Assembly (NCBI GenBank): GCA_963708245.1 | Contig: OY970201.1 | Coordinates: 4,836,001 to 4,900,000 of the forward strand | DNA: 64,000 nucleotides | Source: CAVYXK01 sp963708245 | GTDB taxonomy: Bacteria > Pseudomonadota > Alphaproteobacteria > Acetobacterales > Acetobacteraceae | Reading direction: 5' to 3' | Shown here: in pieces, positions 18,780 to 27,221 of the stretch | How the letters are laid out: every line of letters starts with the position of its first letter | How positions within the stretch are numbered: the stretch's first letter is position 1 | The notes under the pieces: generated by a model | Database searches by the model: none | What the model saw: the letters and a program-made list of their open reading frames with translations, nothing else | What the model was told of the DNA's origin: nothing | Position numbers and translations under genes: made by a program

Positions 18780-18783
18780 CGGT

Positions 18784-19623
18784 TCAGCTCTCCCGCGAGG
18801 AATCGAGCTGCATGAGGGCGCGGCGCACCGCTGCGGCGCGCAGCGCGCATTCGGCGGCGGGGAGGTGGGGCAGCAACACGCTGATTTCGTCCGCAACGGC
18901 TCGGGCGGCGGCCTGCGGTCCCGCATCGCGCAGCCGCGCGGCGGAGAGCGGCAGCAGCACTGGCGCGCCTTCCACCGCGCCGGCCAGCACGCGTGCAATG
19001 TCACGATCCGGATCGAGCACGGCGATGCCGATGGCCTTGGCGAATTCGCCGGCTTTGCGACACAGCTTGCAGTAACCGAAGCGTGCCTGGCGGGAGAACC
19101 GCGGCACTTCGACCGCAGTCAGCACTTCGTCCTCGGCGAGCGATGTGGCGAAGGCGCCACGCAGGAACGCGTCAGCCGCCAAGCGCCGACGCTGCCCTCC
19201 CGCCTCGTGCGCGACGATCACGGCGCCCAGCGCCGCCATCGCGGAGACCCATTCTGCCGCCGGATCGGCGTGCGCCAAGCTGCCGCCAAGCGTTCCTCGG
19301 TTGCGGATGGCACGATACGCAATGCCGCCGGCGATGCGACGCAACAGGCCGCCGGTGGGGTCCTCCACCGCGCCGTCCTCGATCTCGGCATGGGTGAATC
19401 CCGCACCGATGGAAAACACGGCGTCGTCGGCTGCGAGATCGCGCAGCCCCTCGGCGCGCTTGATGTCCACCAGCCGCCGTGGTCGCGCCAGGCGCAGGTT
19501 CAGCATCGGGCCGAGCGACTGTCCGCCGGCAAGCAGCCGCGTGTTGCCGCCGCCTTCCTTCAGGAGTGTAGCGGCTTCCTTCACGCTGCGGGCGCGCCGG
19601 TAGTCGAACTGCGCCGGCTTCAT
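18784..19623 (-). CDS. CoxM-type FAD-binding subunit of molybdenum hydroxylase
   Basis: A 279-residue medium subunit. The FAD-binding motifs are LLAGGQSLGPMLNLRLARP (about residues 30-48) and IRNRGTLGGSLAHADPAAEW (about residues 105-125); the C-terminal CO_deh_flav_C domain follows (VEVPRFSRQARFGYCKLCRK). It passes electrons from the Fe-S subunit to an external acceptor. The start overlaps the stop of the large subunit by 4 bases (ATGA), and the small-subunit start follows by 4 bases, so the three genes form a compact operon in the order L-M-S. Confidence 0.93.
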   Translation of the reverse strand: MKPAQFDYRRARSVKEAATLLKEGGGNTRLLAGGQSLGPMLNLRLARPRRLVDIKRAEGLRDLAADDAVFSIGAGFTHAEIEDGAVEDPTGGLLRRIAGGIAYRAIRNRGTLGGSLAHADPAAEWVSAMAALGAVIVAHEAGGQRRRLAADAFLRGAFATSLAEDEVLTAVEVPRFSRQARFGYCKLCRKAGEFAKAIGIAVLDPDRDIARVLAGAVEGAPVLLPLSAARLRDAGPQAAARAVADEISVLLPHLPAAECALRAAAVRRALMQLDSSRES

Positions 19624-21968
19624 GACGTGCGGCCGGCTTTCGCTATGGCGGCGAGGATCCGCTCCGGCGAGGCGGGAATGTCGTTCACGCGCGCGCCGAG
19701 CGGCGCCAGCGCGTCGTTGATGGCGTTAACAACCGCCGCGGCGGGCGCAATCGCTCCGCCTTCTCCCACGCCCTTGATGCCGTGCGCAGAGTGCGGCGAC
19801 AGCGTTTCCGTGTGCTTGATCCGAAAGCGTGGGATTTCGGTTGCGCCGGGCAGCAGATAGTCGATCAGCGTGGACGCCAGCGGCTGCCCATTCTGATCAT
19901 AGGCGCTTTCCTCGAACAGTGCCGTGCCCACGCCCTGTGCCGCCCCGCCATAGGTCTGGCCTTCGACGATCATCGGGTTCACCATGCGGCCGCAATCCTC
20001 GACGATGCAGTAATCGAGGATCTCGACCTGCCCGGTCTCCACATCCACCGCCACTTTCGCCGCATGGCTTGCGTATGAAAACACGCCGTTGTCGGTGGCG
20101 GGCTTGTAGCCTTCAGTTGTCTCCAGACCCGCGGTTGCAACGCCATCCGGCAACTGGTCGGGGCGCAGATACCAGGCACGTCCGATATCGGCGAAATCGA
20201 GGCTGGCTGCGCCCGCATGGATACGACCGTCGCGCATGGTCACATCGGCCGGATCGGCCTGCATCAGATGCGCGGCAATCGCCTTGATGCGCGCCGCCAC
20301 CTTCTCCGATGCGCGAGAAACGGCGCCGCCTGCCATGACGATCCCGCGCGAGGCGTAGGCACCGGTGGAGAATGGTGTCGTCGCGGTGTCCCCCAGTGTC
20401 ACGCGGATGTGGTTGAAGGGGACGCCGGTCATCTCGTGGGCGATCTGCGCCAAGGTGGTCTCCAGCCCCTGGCCGATCGTGGGAATACCGGCCTTCACCT
20501 CCAACGCGCCATCGGGGGTGAGCTTTACATGCGCCTGGTCATAGCCGGGCACGAGCGGAATGCCCCAGGCGGCAAAAACCGCCGTACCGTGGGCCGACTG
20601 CTCGGTGTAGGTGGCGAAGCCGATGCCGAGGTAGCGGCCGTGCTCGTCACGCCGTGGTCCAGAGCGGAATTCGTCGAGACCGATCATCTTCCGTGCGTCG
20701 GCCAAGGAGGCGGGATAATCGCCGGTGTCGTAGTGCTTGTTGGTGACGTTGATGTACGGCATGGCGCCGGCCGACACGAGGTTCTCGGCCCGCACATCGG
20801 CGGGCTCGCGACCAACGGCGCGCGCGATCGCATCGATGGTCAGCTCGATGGCGAAGCAGACGCCGGGACGTGCTACGCCGCGATAGGGTGCGAATGGTGG
20901 CTTGTTCGTTGCAATGGACATGACCTTTGCCCGATAGGCATGGAAGTCGTACGGGCCTGGCAGGTTGCCGCCGGCCTGTGCGGCTTCCAGGCAGGCGGTG
21001 AAGGGCCAGACCGAATAGGCGCCGGTGTCGACCGCGATCTCGGCGTCCAGACCGAGTAGTCGGCCACGCTGATCGGCATAGGCAGTCAACTTGTAGTGGT
21101 GCTGGCGGGCGTTGGCGCCGGCGACCAGATGCTCGCGCCGGTCCTCGATCCAGCGAAAGGCCGAGCGACGCGTCAGCGCCAGCCAGGCGACCGCTACTTC
21201 TTCGGGCTGCAGCAGGCACTTATAGCCGAAGCCGCCGCCTATGTCGGGTGGCGCCACACGCACGATGGCCTGGGGGATGCCGAGTATTTCTGCCAGCCCG
21301 ACGCGGATCAGGTGCGGCACCTGGGTGGAGCTGTGCACCACAAGCTGGCCGCCGCGATGATCCCACCAGGCGACCACGCCCTTGCCTTCCATCGGATGCA
21401 TGGTCTGGCGGGCACAGGAGAGTTCCAGCTCGATCTTTACCGGTGCGGTTTTTGCCACCGGTTCGATGCCGGAATCGAAGCTGGTTTGCAGGAACAGGTT
21501 GTCGCCCCAGTGCTCGTGCAGCAGCGGTGCATCTGGGGCGCGGCCGGCAGCGCAGGAGACGATAGGCGGCAATTCGGCGAATTCAACTGTTACCTGCTCG
21601 GCCAGGTCCTCGGCCTGGGCGCGGGTGTCGGCGACGCACATGGCGATGAGTTCGCCCACGTAGCGAACGCGGTCGGCCGCGAGAACCGGCCATTCCGACG
21701 TTTTATAGCCGGGGATCGAGGACCTTGTGACGATCGGGGTCACGCCGGCGAGGTCGGGTAGCAAGAAAACGTCGGCTTCCTTCCCGGGCGGCTTGCGGCG
21801 CTCGATGATGCGTGCGTGCGCGAGCGGGCTTCGCATGAAGGCCACGTCGCGCATGCCGGCGATGCGGATATCGCCGACGAACTGGCCGTGACCGGCGAGA
21901 TGACGCGCATCTTCCTTGCGCCGCACGCGGGCGCCGATTCCCTCGCCGGTCACGATGCCGTCCATCAC
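19620..21968 (-). CDS. CoxL/xanthine dehydrogenase-family molybdopterin-binding large subunit
   Basis: A 782-residue large subunit binding molybdopterin cytosine dinucleotide and performing the hydroxylation. Residues about 17-130 are the Ald_Xan_dh_C domain; the Mo-binding domain includes PPDIGGGFGYK, the active-site loop APYRGVARPGVCFAIE, and the catalytic-glutamate motif GIKGVGEGGAIAPAA near the C-terminus. True CO dehydrogenase carries AYxCSFR in that loop; here it is PYRGVAR, so CO is not the likely substrate and a (hetero)aromatic or aldehyde is more probable. The GTG at 21968 and the ATG at 21965 are alternative starts; GGAAGAG fits the ATG better. It lies upstream of the M and S subunits. 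Confidence 0.92.
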   Translation of the reverse strand: MMDGIVTGEGIGARVRRKEDARHLAGHGQFVGDIRIAGMRDVAFMRSPLAHARIIERRKPPGKEADVFLLPDLAGVTPIVTRSSIPGYKTSEWPVLAADRVRYVGELIAMCVADTRAQAEDLAEQVTVEFAELPPIVSCAAGRAPDAPLLHEHWGDNLFLQTSFDSGIEPVAKTAPVKIELELSCARQTMHPMEGKGVVAWWDHRGGQLVVHSSTQVPHLIRVGLAEILGIPQAIVRVAPPDIGGGFGYKCLLQPEEVAVAWLALTRRSAFRWIEDRREHLVAGANARQHHYKLTAYADQRGRLLGLDAEIAVDTGAYSVWPFTACLEAAQAGGNLPGPYDFHAYRAKVMSIATNKPPFAPYRGVARPGVCFAIELTIDAIARAVGREPADVRAENLVSAGAMPYINVTNKHYDTGDYPASLADARKMIGLDEFRSGPRRDEHGRYLGIGFATYTEQSAHGTAVFAAWGIPLVPGYDQAHVKLTPDGALEVKAGIPTIGQGLETTLAQIAHEMTGVPFNHIRVTLGDTATTPFSTGAYASRGIVMAGGAVSRASEKVAARIKAIAAHLMQADPADVTMRDGRIHAGAASLDFADIGRAWYLRPDQLPDGVATAGLETTEGYKPATDNGVFSYASHAAKVAVDVETGQVEILDYCIVEDCGRMVNPMIVEGQTYGGAAQGVGTALFEESAYDQNGQPLASTLIDYLLPGATEIPRFRIKHTETLSPHSAHGIKGVGEGGAIAPAAAVVNAINDALAPLGARVNDIPASPERILAAIAKAGRTS

Positions 21969-22015
21969 ATCTCTTCCGTGCCACGAGGGAGACCCTCGCC
22001 CCCGGCGCCCTCACC

Positions 22016-22059
22016 CGGTTCGCTTCGCGAACCGACCTCTCCCGCCGAGCGGGAGAGGT
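22016..22059. repeat. double palindrome between coxL and dioxygenase genes
   Basis: Two adjacent hairpins: CGGTTCGC-TTC-GCGAACCG (22016-22034) and ACCTCTCCCGC-CGA-GCGGGAGAGGT (22035-22059). The second arm is nearly the same as the hairpin at 60342-60373. No T-tract follows. It sits between two minus-strand units. Confidence 0.75.
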
Positions 22060-22115
22060 GGACTTTGTGTGCATCGCGAGCCTTCAATCCGTATGACGAC
22101 ATCGTTATGGAAGCA

Positions 22116-22625
22116 CTATACGGGAATGCAAAGCGCTGTGGGCACCAGCAGATTGTCGTAGATGCAGCGGCGTTCTTGCAGTTTCAGGTCGCCGTCCAGG
22201 CGGCGGAAAATATCGCGATACTCGCCGACCTGGTGCAGGTGGGCTTCCGGGCGGTCGGTGAGGACTTCGAACACCACATAGTTGGCGCGAGCCTGGATCG
22301 CGCCGTCAGGTCCCGCCGGCGTCACGATCAGGTTGGAGACCATATGCTTCAGGTAACGCGGGCCGAACATGGCAGTCTTCAACAGGGCGAAGGCGCGATC
22401 GTGGATCATGCCGCGACCTTCGCAATAGATCAGCCCGACGGGCAGGTCGCGATCGAAATTTTCCCGCGAGATTACGGTGTAGAACGCGTCCTCGGTGAAG
22501 CACTCTACCCACGCCATCAGGTCCTGCCGATCCAGCAAGGCGCAATAGCGGGCGTTGAAGGTCTCGATCTCTGCGCGCAACAGCAGAGCCTCGAGTTGCG
22601 GGTCATGCGTCGATGGCGCTTCCAT
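22116..22625 (-). CDS. aromatic-ring-hydroxylating dioxygenase, beta (small) subunit
   Basis: A 169-residue SnoaL/NTF2-like subunit that forms the alpha3-beta3 core of Rieske dioxygenases with a structural rather than catalytic role. Family features: EIETFNARYCALLDRQDLMA at the N-terminus, WVECFTEDAFYTVISRENFD, and the C-terminal LQERRCIYDNLLVPTALCIPV. The alpha subunit ends directly before its start with no gap, which strongly supports co-translation. No reductase or ferredoxin gene accompanies the pair. Confidence 0.9.
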   Translation of the reverse strand: MEAPSTHDPQLEALLLRAEIETFNARYCALLDRQDLMAWVECFTEDAFYTVISRENFDRDLPVGLIYCEGRGMIHDRAFALLKTAMFGPRYLKHMVSNLIVTPAGPDGAIQARANYVVFEVLTDRPEAHLHQVGEYRDIFRRLDGDLKLQERRCIYDNLLVPTALCIPV

Positions 22626-23885
22626 TCATAGCCCCATCACGCCGCGCCAGTGCCGGTACATTGCGCGGATCGCCGATTCTGAAATCAGCGTCTCCGACGT
22701 GCCGGCCGGCGTGCCGGGGTCCAGTGCAACCAGGTGCCCATGGCCTGGCACATCGCGCATGCCGTCCTGGACGAACTTGATCGCCTCGTTGTCCTCCAGG
22801 CCGAGGAAGCCCGCCGGCCCCATCAGATTTCCCTGGCGCAGGCGATGGCGCGTCATCTCTTCGCTGTCGCCTTCGAAGCCGAACATGGTCCATATCATGA
22901 TGAATTCGTGCGGCCCGGTCGGCACGATTTGGCGGATACCCAACGTGTTCATCTCCCGCTGCACGATCAGGTTGGGCCAGATCGTCGCCATGGTGACGGA
23001 CCACGGGCTGTCAAATTCGTTAGTGAAATCCATGATGCGCGGATCCGAGAGCCGCATTCCTTCCCGGTAGGCTCGCATCTCCTTCCGGTCTTCGGTTGAG
23101 ACCTTGCTGGCGTCGCTTTTGGCCGAGCACATCACGCCGTGACGGCCGCTGGCATCGACCAGCATCAGCGACTTGTTGCCGGCAACCAGCAGGCCAAAGG
23201 TCACCAGGAAGGTGTGCAGCAGCGTCGCATGATAGGGGTCCTTCAGATTCTCATGATATAGCTTCCAATTGCCGGGCAGCGAATGCCGGTAATGACCAAG
23301 TATCTTCAGCGCACGGCCGTCGAAGGTTGCCTCGAATTCGCGCAGCACCTCGGGGCCGAGATAGTCGGCAAGGCTTTCCATGTCTTCGGCGTAGCTGGCG
23401 AAGACGACGCCGCGATGCGTGGTGACGGCGAGACGTCGGGGGCCATGGTCGGCAAGCCGAAAATCCGCGGGCATGCCACCCTTGCCGGCCACGCCGCGGC
23501 GGAACGGCACGGCGCGCAAGGTGCCGTCCAGGTCATAGGTCCATTGATGATACGGGCAGATGAATTCCCGCACGTTGCCGGCGAGCTCACGGCAGAATTC
23601 CGCTGCTCGATGAGCGCAGCGATTCTCGAAGACGGCGATCGTTCCTTTGGTGGTCCGGCTGACCACCACCGGTGTCGGCCCGACATGGGAGCGGATGAAA
23701 TCGCCGGGATTGGGGAGCTCGGCTTCCAGTGCGACGTAGTTCCAGGTCCGCCCGTGGAAGATACGCTCCACCTCGCGCTCGTAGATCACCTGGTCGGTAT
23801 AGACCCAGTCTGGAATGCGTGTTTCGCCCTCGGCCGGCCAGGCGTAGCGTTGCGGGATCGCGAAGGCGTCGCCGTGCGTATCCAT
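22626..23885 (-). CDS. Rieske aromatic-ring-hydroxylating dioxygenase, alpha subunit
   Basis: A 419-residue catalytic subunit. The Rieske [2Fe-2S] ligands are Cys90-x-His92 and Cys110-x2-His113 (CAHRAAEFC...CPYHQW). The mononuclear iron site includes ENLKDPYHATLLH with His219 and His224. The ENLKDPYHA-type site and overall pattern resemble salicylate/anthranilate-type hydroxylases rather than benzoate or biphenyl dioxygenases, but substrate cannot be assigned. ATG 23885 was preferred over ATG 23891 because GGAGGG lies 9 bases before it and only 3 before the other. Encoded with the beta subunit and downstream of a divergent ABM monooxygenase; an electron-transfer partner is not encoded here. 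Confidence 0.92.
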   Translation of the reverse strand: MDTHGDAFAIPQRYAWPAEGETRIPDWVYTDQVIYEREVERIFHGRTWNYVALEAELPNPGDFIRSHVGPTPVVVSRTTKGTIAVFENRCAHRAAEFCRELAGNVREFICPYHQWTYDLDGTLRAVPFRRGVAGKGGMPADFRLADHGPRRLAVTTHRGVVFASYAEDMESLADYLGPEVLREFEATFDGRALKILGHYRHSLPGNWKLYHENLKDPYHATLLHTFLVTFGLLVAGNKSLMLVDASGRHGVMCSAKSDASKVSTEDRKEMRAYREGMRLSDPRIMDFTNEFDSPWSVTMATIWPNLIVQREMNTLGIRQIVPTGPHEFIMIWTMFGFEGDSEEMTRHRLRQGNLMGPAGFLGLEDNEAIKFVQDGMRDVPGHGHLVALDPGTPAGTSETLISESAIRAMYRHWRGVMGL

Positions 23886-24033
23886 GCCCATTTCCCTCCG
23901 CCGCCGCGGGAACCGGTGCGCACCATACCCAGCGTCCTTCGGCCGGTGCAACGCCGAGGACTGCGGTCCGGGATTGCCCCGCTGCCTCGGCCCGATCTAG
24001 CGTTGAAGCTACGTGAGAGAATGAGGTCGAACG

Positions 24034-24402
24034 ATGGCGCAGGAGCCGCTGGCCCAGTCGGGCAACTACCTCCACATCTATGACTTCCGGGTCATCCCCG
24101 GGCGAGAAGAGGAGTTCATCCGTCTGTTCGAGGAGTTCGACTACTCCGACGGCAACCCGATGCACAAATCCTCGGCCCAGGTGAAGGACGGGGTGTTGTG
24201 CCGCGATACCGAGGACCCGAGCCGCTTCTTCCTGATCGCCGAATGGTCCGACATCGAGGAGCATGCGCGCATTCGCCGGATCCTGGCCAACGAGATCAAG
24301 CCGGACTTCATCAAGCTGATCGAAGGCGGCAGGTTCGTTCCGAAATACGTGCAGGTGGTTTCTGCGACGCCGCAGGAGATCCTGCAACGCAGCACGAGTT
24401 AG
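24034..24402 (+). CDS. ABM-fold (antibiotic biosynthesis monooxygenase-like) protein
   Basis: A 122-residue dimeric alpha/beta ferredoxin-like fold protein. NYLHIYDFRVIPGREEEFIR gives the first strand and helix, FFLIAEWSDIEEHARIRRIL the central strand, and a helical C-terminus follows. Members include cofactor-free quinol monooxygenases and heme-binding relatives; no heme ligand is evident. Divergent from the Rieske dioxygenase genes with about 140 bases between, which suggests a shared control region and a role in the same pathway, such as oxidising a hydroquinone product. Confidence 0.75.
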   Translation: MAQEPLAQSGNYLHIYDFRVIPGREEEFIRLFEEFDYSDGNPMHKSSAQVKDGVLCRDTEDPSRFFLIAEWSDIEEHARIRRILANEIKPDFIKLIEGGRFVPKYVQVVSATPQEILQRSTS

Positions 24403-24473
24403 GCTGCCGAACGCTACGGAGTGCGCTGTGCGGCCGTGTGCCGGGAATCGTCAGTACCGTTCAGGGTTCCTTT

Positions 24474-24511
24474 ACGAAACGGCTCAACTCTAGGGTGATG
24501 GGCCGTTTCGT
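24474..24511. repeat. inverted repeat downstream of ABM gene
   Basis: ACGAAACGGC (24474-24483) and GCCGTTTCGT (24502-24511) form a perfect 10-bp stem with an 18-base loop about 70 bases after the ABM stop. It lacks a T-tract, so a rho-independent terminator is possible but weak; a decayed element end is an alternative. Confidence 0.5.
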
Positions 24512-24620
24512 CCAGTAGGAGGGACTGGCTGCCCGGCAGTTCCTCGGCGTCGGAGCGGGTTGCGGATCCTTTGCTGTGAGTGGCGCATGATCCTGGGTGC
24601 GTTTCTCGCGGTAGGGGCCG

Positions 24621-25199
24621 GTGCCGGCCTCATGGCCGCTGGAGCGGCGTTTCGGATTCGGACCCCATTTCGGGGACGCGATCCTGACCGAAATCGCTGC
24701 GCGAATCCGAAATGTGCTGGGGCAATGCGTAACGGTCGCACGCCTGGGGGGCGACGAATTCGCTGCCTTGCTGCCGGCCCCGGAGGGAGAAGCGGCGGTC
24801 GCGGACTCGGCGCGGGCGATTGTTGACGCGGTCTCTGCTCCGCTTCGCATCAACGGAATGACGATCGATGTTGGTGCCGCAGTGGGCATCTCCATGTCGC
24901 CCTGGAATGGCACCGACACCGAATCTCTGCTGCGTACCGCGGACATCGCGATGTATCATGCGAAACGAGCTGGCGGCGGCAGCCATCAATTCTTCGAGGC
25001 GCGCATGGCAGCCGAGCTCGAGGAAGTGACGGATCTCAGGCACGAGCTGCATCACGCCATTGTTGCCGGGGAGATTGTGCCGCATTTCCAGCCGCTCGTC
25101 AGAATGAGCGACGCGACGATCGTCGGCTTCGAGGCGCTCGCTCGATGGGAGCACCCGACGAAAGGCACGCTGACACCGGCGCGGTTCCTGCCGATCGTA
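24621..25199 (+). pseudogene. GGDEF-EAL protein, internal fragment (5' side of insertion)
   Basis: Remnant of a c-di-GMP enzyme. It enters mid-GGDEF domain (GPHFGDAILTEIAARIRNVL), has a perfect VARLGGDEFAALLP active-site motif and ADIAMYHAKRAGG end, then the start of an EAL domain: IVPHFQPLVRMSDATIVGFE, EALARWEHPTKGTLTPARFL. Similarity stops after FLPI near 25197, where the base composition changes abruptly and the frame runs on for 24 unrelated codons to 25271. The domain's first strand and everything upstream are missing. The matching EAL C-terminus lies at 26548-26728. Confidence 0.8.
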
Positions 25200-25484
25200 A
25201 GAGGATTGATTGCATTGGCTGACTTGCAGAGAGTGATTGATAATTATGGACTTGAGAAGGTAGCAAGCTAGCACTCTTATTCGCTCAGACGAGCTAATGA
25301 GCTAGCTCGATGAATCCACAACCATCGAGCCTAGAGGGCACAGGGCACCACTTAGAGTGGCGATAGTTTTGGCGTATGACTATTATGTGTCTAACACATA
25401 CCCTATGTCACTCCAATTCAGTTATCAGATATCAGATAAAAAAATAGAGAGATGGAGGGCGCGAGCTAGGATAATGGTAAGGCC

Positions 25485-25976
25485 ATGATCTCAATTATCT
25501 TCTCTGAAATCAAAGATTCTGATGGCAGGATCATGAGTGCGGCCAGAACTAATTGGGGTGGCAATACTTATATCGAGGCTATTGGATCGAGGTCATTGGA
25601 TTATGAAACGTTGAGGGGATTAGCGAGACAGCTTGTTGAGGCAGGTTGTCCTGACCAGGAATGGCAAGCAGGTTGGAGTTCAAGAAAATATAGTATTCTT
25701 GGCCCTTCTATCCATGAGCTTGCCACTGGGGGTAGAAGCTCGGGAAACATCATAATCATGCTGGCCATTAATGACAGGGACCTCTCCACCTCTGTTGAGC
25801 ATGGTTTTTGTTTCCTTGGGCGCGAGGGGACTCAATATCCTTCAGGTTGGACAGGGTTCCTCTCGCATCACTCTCCCAAGCCATCAGTTGATTTTGGTCA
25901 GTTGATGATGAGTGGAGTAATAGGTCTTTCTTTCATGCTCTTAATCAACTGCTTGACGAAATCATCCATGTTCTGA
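25485..25976 (+). CDS. orphan hypothetical protein in low-GC insert
   Basis: A 163-residue protein starting MISIIFSEIKDSDGRIMSAA, with AAGG before the ATG. No domain is recognised. It is mixed alpha/beta, with a hydrophobic stretch GNIIIMLAINDRD in the middle and a hydrophobic C-terminus (GVIGLSFMLLINCLTKSSMF) that could be a membrane tail. That tail overlaps the 3' end of the convergent gene by 79 bases, so it may instead be a by-product of the overlap and the real selection may act on only one strand there. Codon use is clearly unlike the neighbours (many A/T third positions). Confidence 0.55.
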   Translation: MISIIFSEIKDSDGRIMSAARTNWGGNTYIEAIGSRSLDYETLRGLARQLVEAGCPDQEWQAGWSSRKYSILGPSIHELATGGRSSGNIIIMLAINDRDLSTSVEHGFCFLGREGTQYPSGWTGFLSHHSPKPSVDFGQLMMSGVIGLSFMLLINCLTKSSMF

Positions 25977-26377
25977 CCAAATTCAGCTGCTTCTTTCCCT
26001 AATGACCATACAAAGGCGGGATCATTATTCGCTCTTTGTGCTGTATTCACAGCGTTATATGCTGCACTGGTTGTCGCTGCGACAAGTTGTCCGGGTGCGT
26101 CACGAGGCAATGCTTCAAGTTCAGCAATACGCTTCTCAGCAGTTTTCAATGCAGCATTGACCACCATCTCTTGATCATCCTTAAGGGCCAACCGATCTTT
26201 AAGAGCGTCGATTGAGCCTTCGGAATGAGACTTAGCAATGTTCCAGCAAACTCCACCAACAAAAATACAGAGACTTAAAATGGCAAAAATTATGCCAATA
26301 AAAACCCAGATCGCTTGGCCAAGGTTATGTTCTACCCACAAACCCAGAAGCGACAAAAGTTGGTAGTTATTATCCAT
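25898..26377 (-). CDS. orphan membrane-anchored coiled-coil protein in low-GC insert
   Basis: A 159-residue protein from ATG 26377 (a TTG six codons upstream is less likely). Residues about 20-50 form one strong transmembrane helix (AIWVFIGIIFAILSLCIFVG), followed by a basic/polar linker and a heptad-like helical region (IDALKDRLALKDDQEMVVNA, AALKTAEKRIAELEALPRDA), then a helical tail with FVWSLGKEAAEFGQNMDD. The topology is N-terminal anchor with a long cytoplasmic or periplasmic helical arm. No family recognised. It converges on the upstream orphan gene with a 79-base 3' overlap. A small inverted repeat (TACCTT...AAGGTA) lies in its upstream region near 26430. Confidence 0.6.
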   Translation of the reverse strand: MDNNYQLLSLLGLWVEHNLGQAIWVFIGIIFAILSLCIFVGGVCWNIAKSHSEGSIDALKDRLALKDDQEMVVNAALKTAEKRIAELEALPRDAPGQLVAATTSAAYNAVNTAQRANNDPAFVWSLGKEAAEFGQNMDDFVKQLIKSMKERPITPLIIN

Positions 26378-26547
26378 ACCAGCCTCGCATGGCAAGGCGG
26401 GCAGGATACCAGTTTTAACGTGGCAACACTACCTTGCGGCTAAAAAGGTAAGGCTTCCTGCCCTAAATCCTAAGCCAATAGACGTATCCCTCCCTATGGT
26501 ATCCCCAACTAGGGAGATATGGGATGGTGTGTTGATATCATTGATGA

Positions 26548-26728
26548 AACTAAGGGATCGAGGATCCGGCGGCAATGCGGCGGCTGCGGGAGCTGGGCTG
26601 CGCCTACGGGCAGGGATTTCTGTTCAGCCGGCCTCTGCAGGCGGATCGTGCGGCAGAGCTTGTTGCGCGGGCGGGCGTTGCAGCGGCCGCCGGCTGGGTT
26701 CAGTCTGATATCGTCGTGTGGCGCTGAC
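26548..26728 (+). pseudogene. EAL-domain C-terminal fragment (3' side of insertion)
   Basis: In the frame starting at GAGGATCCG the sequence reads EDPAAMRRLRELGCAYGQGF, then FLFSRPLQADRAAELVARAG and a short tail to a TGA at 26726-26728. The LGCxxGQGFLFSRPL motif is the hallmark C-terminus of EAL phosphodiesterases. It is collinear with the fragment at 24621-25199, so both derive from one gene. No start codon or ribosome site of its own. Confidence 0.8.
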
Positions 26729-27221
26729 AGGGTGCAGGTGCAAGCGGCTGCTGGAAGTCTCGAACGGGTGCCAGCCAGGCGCTAATTCCGTGCTGTGTCT
26801 CCAAGTTGCGAGCTGCGACGCAGATCGGAGCGGCGGCGCGCGGTTCGGAGAAGCGGCGGCTGATGAGAAGCGAATCGACGCGGACGAGTTGGTACTGATA
26901 TAGATGCGGCCAGTCCGTCTGCGGCGCTTCAACCGATGATCCACAGCACAGAACTCGCGCCGAGTCCCGCAGTACAAATGTAATGTTAGTTTCATCCACG
27001 GCAGCATCGCACGTGTTGACAGCGTTTCAGCCGTTGCCGACAAAGTTCCCGGCGAGAAAAGCAAAAACAATTCACCAACGCGCTCAAAAGGTGGCGGCTT
27101 GTACTGATCTGACCTGGAAGACCAGACGTGCCGGCACTCAGGCTTAGACGGGCCGATGTGTTGCCACAACGGCCATGGTCCGAGCGGGGCCGGACCTCGG
27201 GTCACGCTCCGTGGAGTCGGT
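26729..27221. other. gene-free interval between two broken genes
   Basis: About 490 bases separate the EAL fragment from the DUF4239 start. Several short open frames exist on both strands but none has domain similarity, codon bias or a ribosome site that I would trust. GC is near the genome level. It may be decayed coding DNA and should contain the promoter of the DUF4239 gene. Confidence 0.5.

Larger units (their letters stand above)
25200..26547. other. low-GC inserted segment (~1.35 kb) inside a GGDEF-EAL gene
   Basis: From about 25200 to about 26547 the DNA turns markedly AT-richer than the surrounding 65%-plus GC, with runs such as AGATAAAAAAATAGAGAG. EAL-domain sequence is present on both sides (FLPI before, EDPAAMRRLRELGCAYGQG after), so this is an insertion that also replaced about 150 codons of the EAL domain. 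It carries two convergent orphan genes and no transposase or integrase. I found no terminal repeats or target duplication by eye. Its small size, lack of mobility genes and foreign composition suggest transfer. Confidence 0.7.

Noticed and set aside
19620..21968. Aerobic carbon monoxide dehydrogenase large subunit
   Set aside because: The active-site loop is PYRGVAR and lacks the AYxCSFR cysteine that binds copper in true CO dehydrogenase.
24474..24511. Rho-independent terminator of the ABM gene
   Set aside because: A 10-bp stem is present, but the loop is 18 bases and no T-run follows, so it is reported only as an inverted repeat.
26700..26999. 99-residue minus-strand frame in the interval before DUF4239
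   Set aside because: No ribosome site, no similarity and unremarkable codon use; it overlaps the end of the EAL fragment.
27085..27110. GTGGCGGCTTG motif shared by 27090 and 27740 as a possible second IS end
   Set aside because: The match is 11 bases only, lies inside IS66 in one case and has no partner repeat; the 8-bp duplication already fixes the IS66 ends elsewhere.
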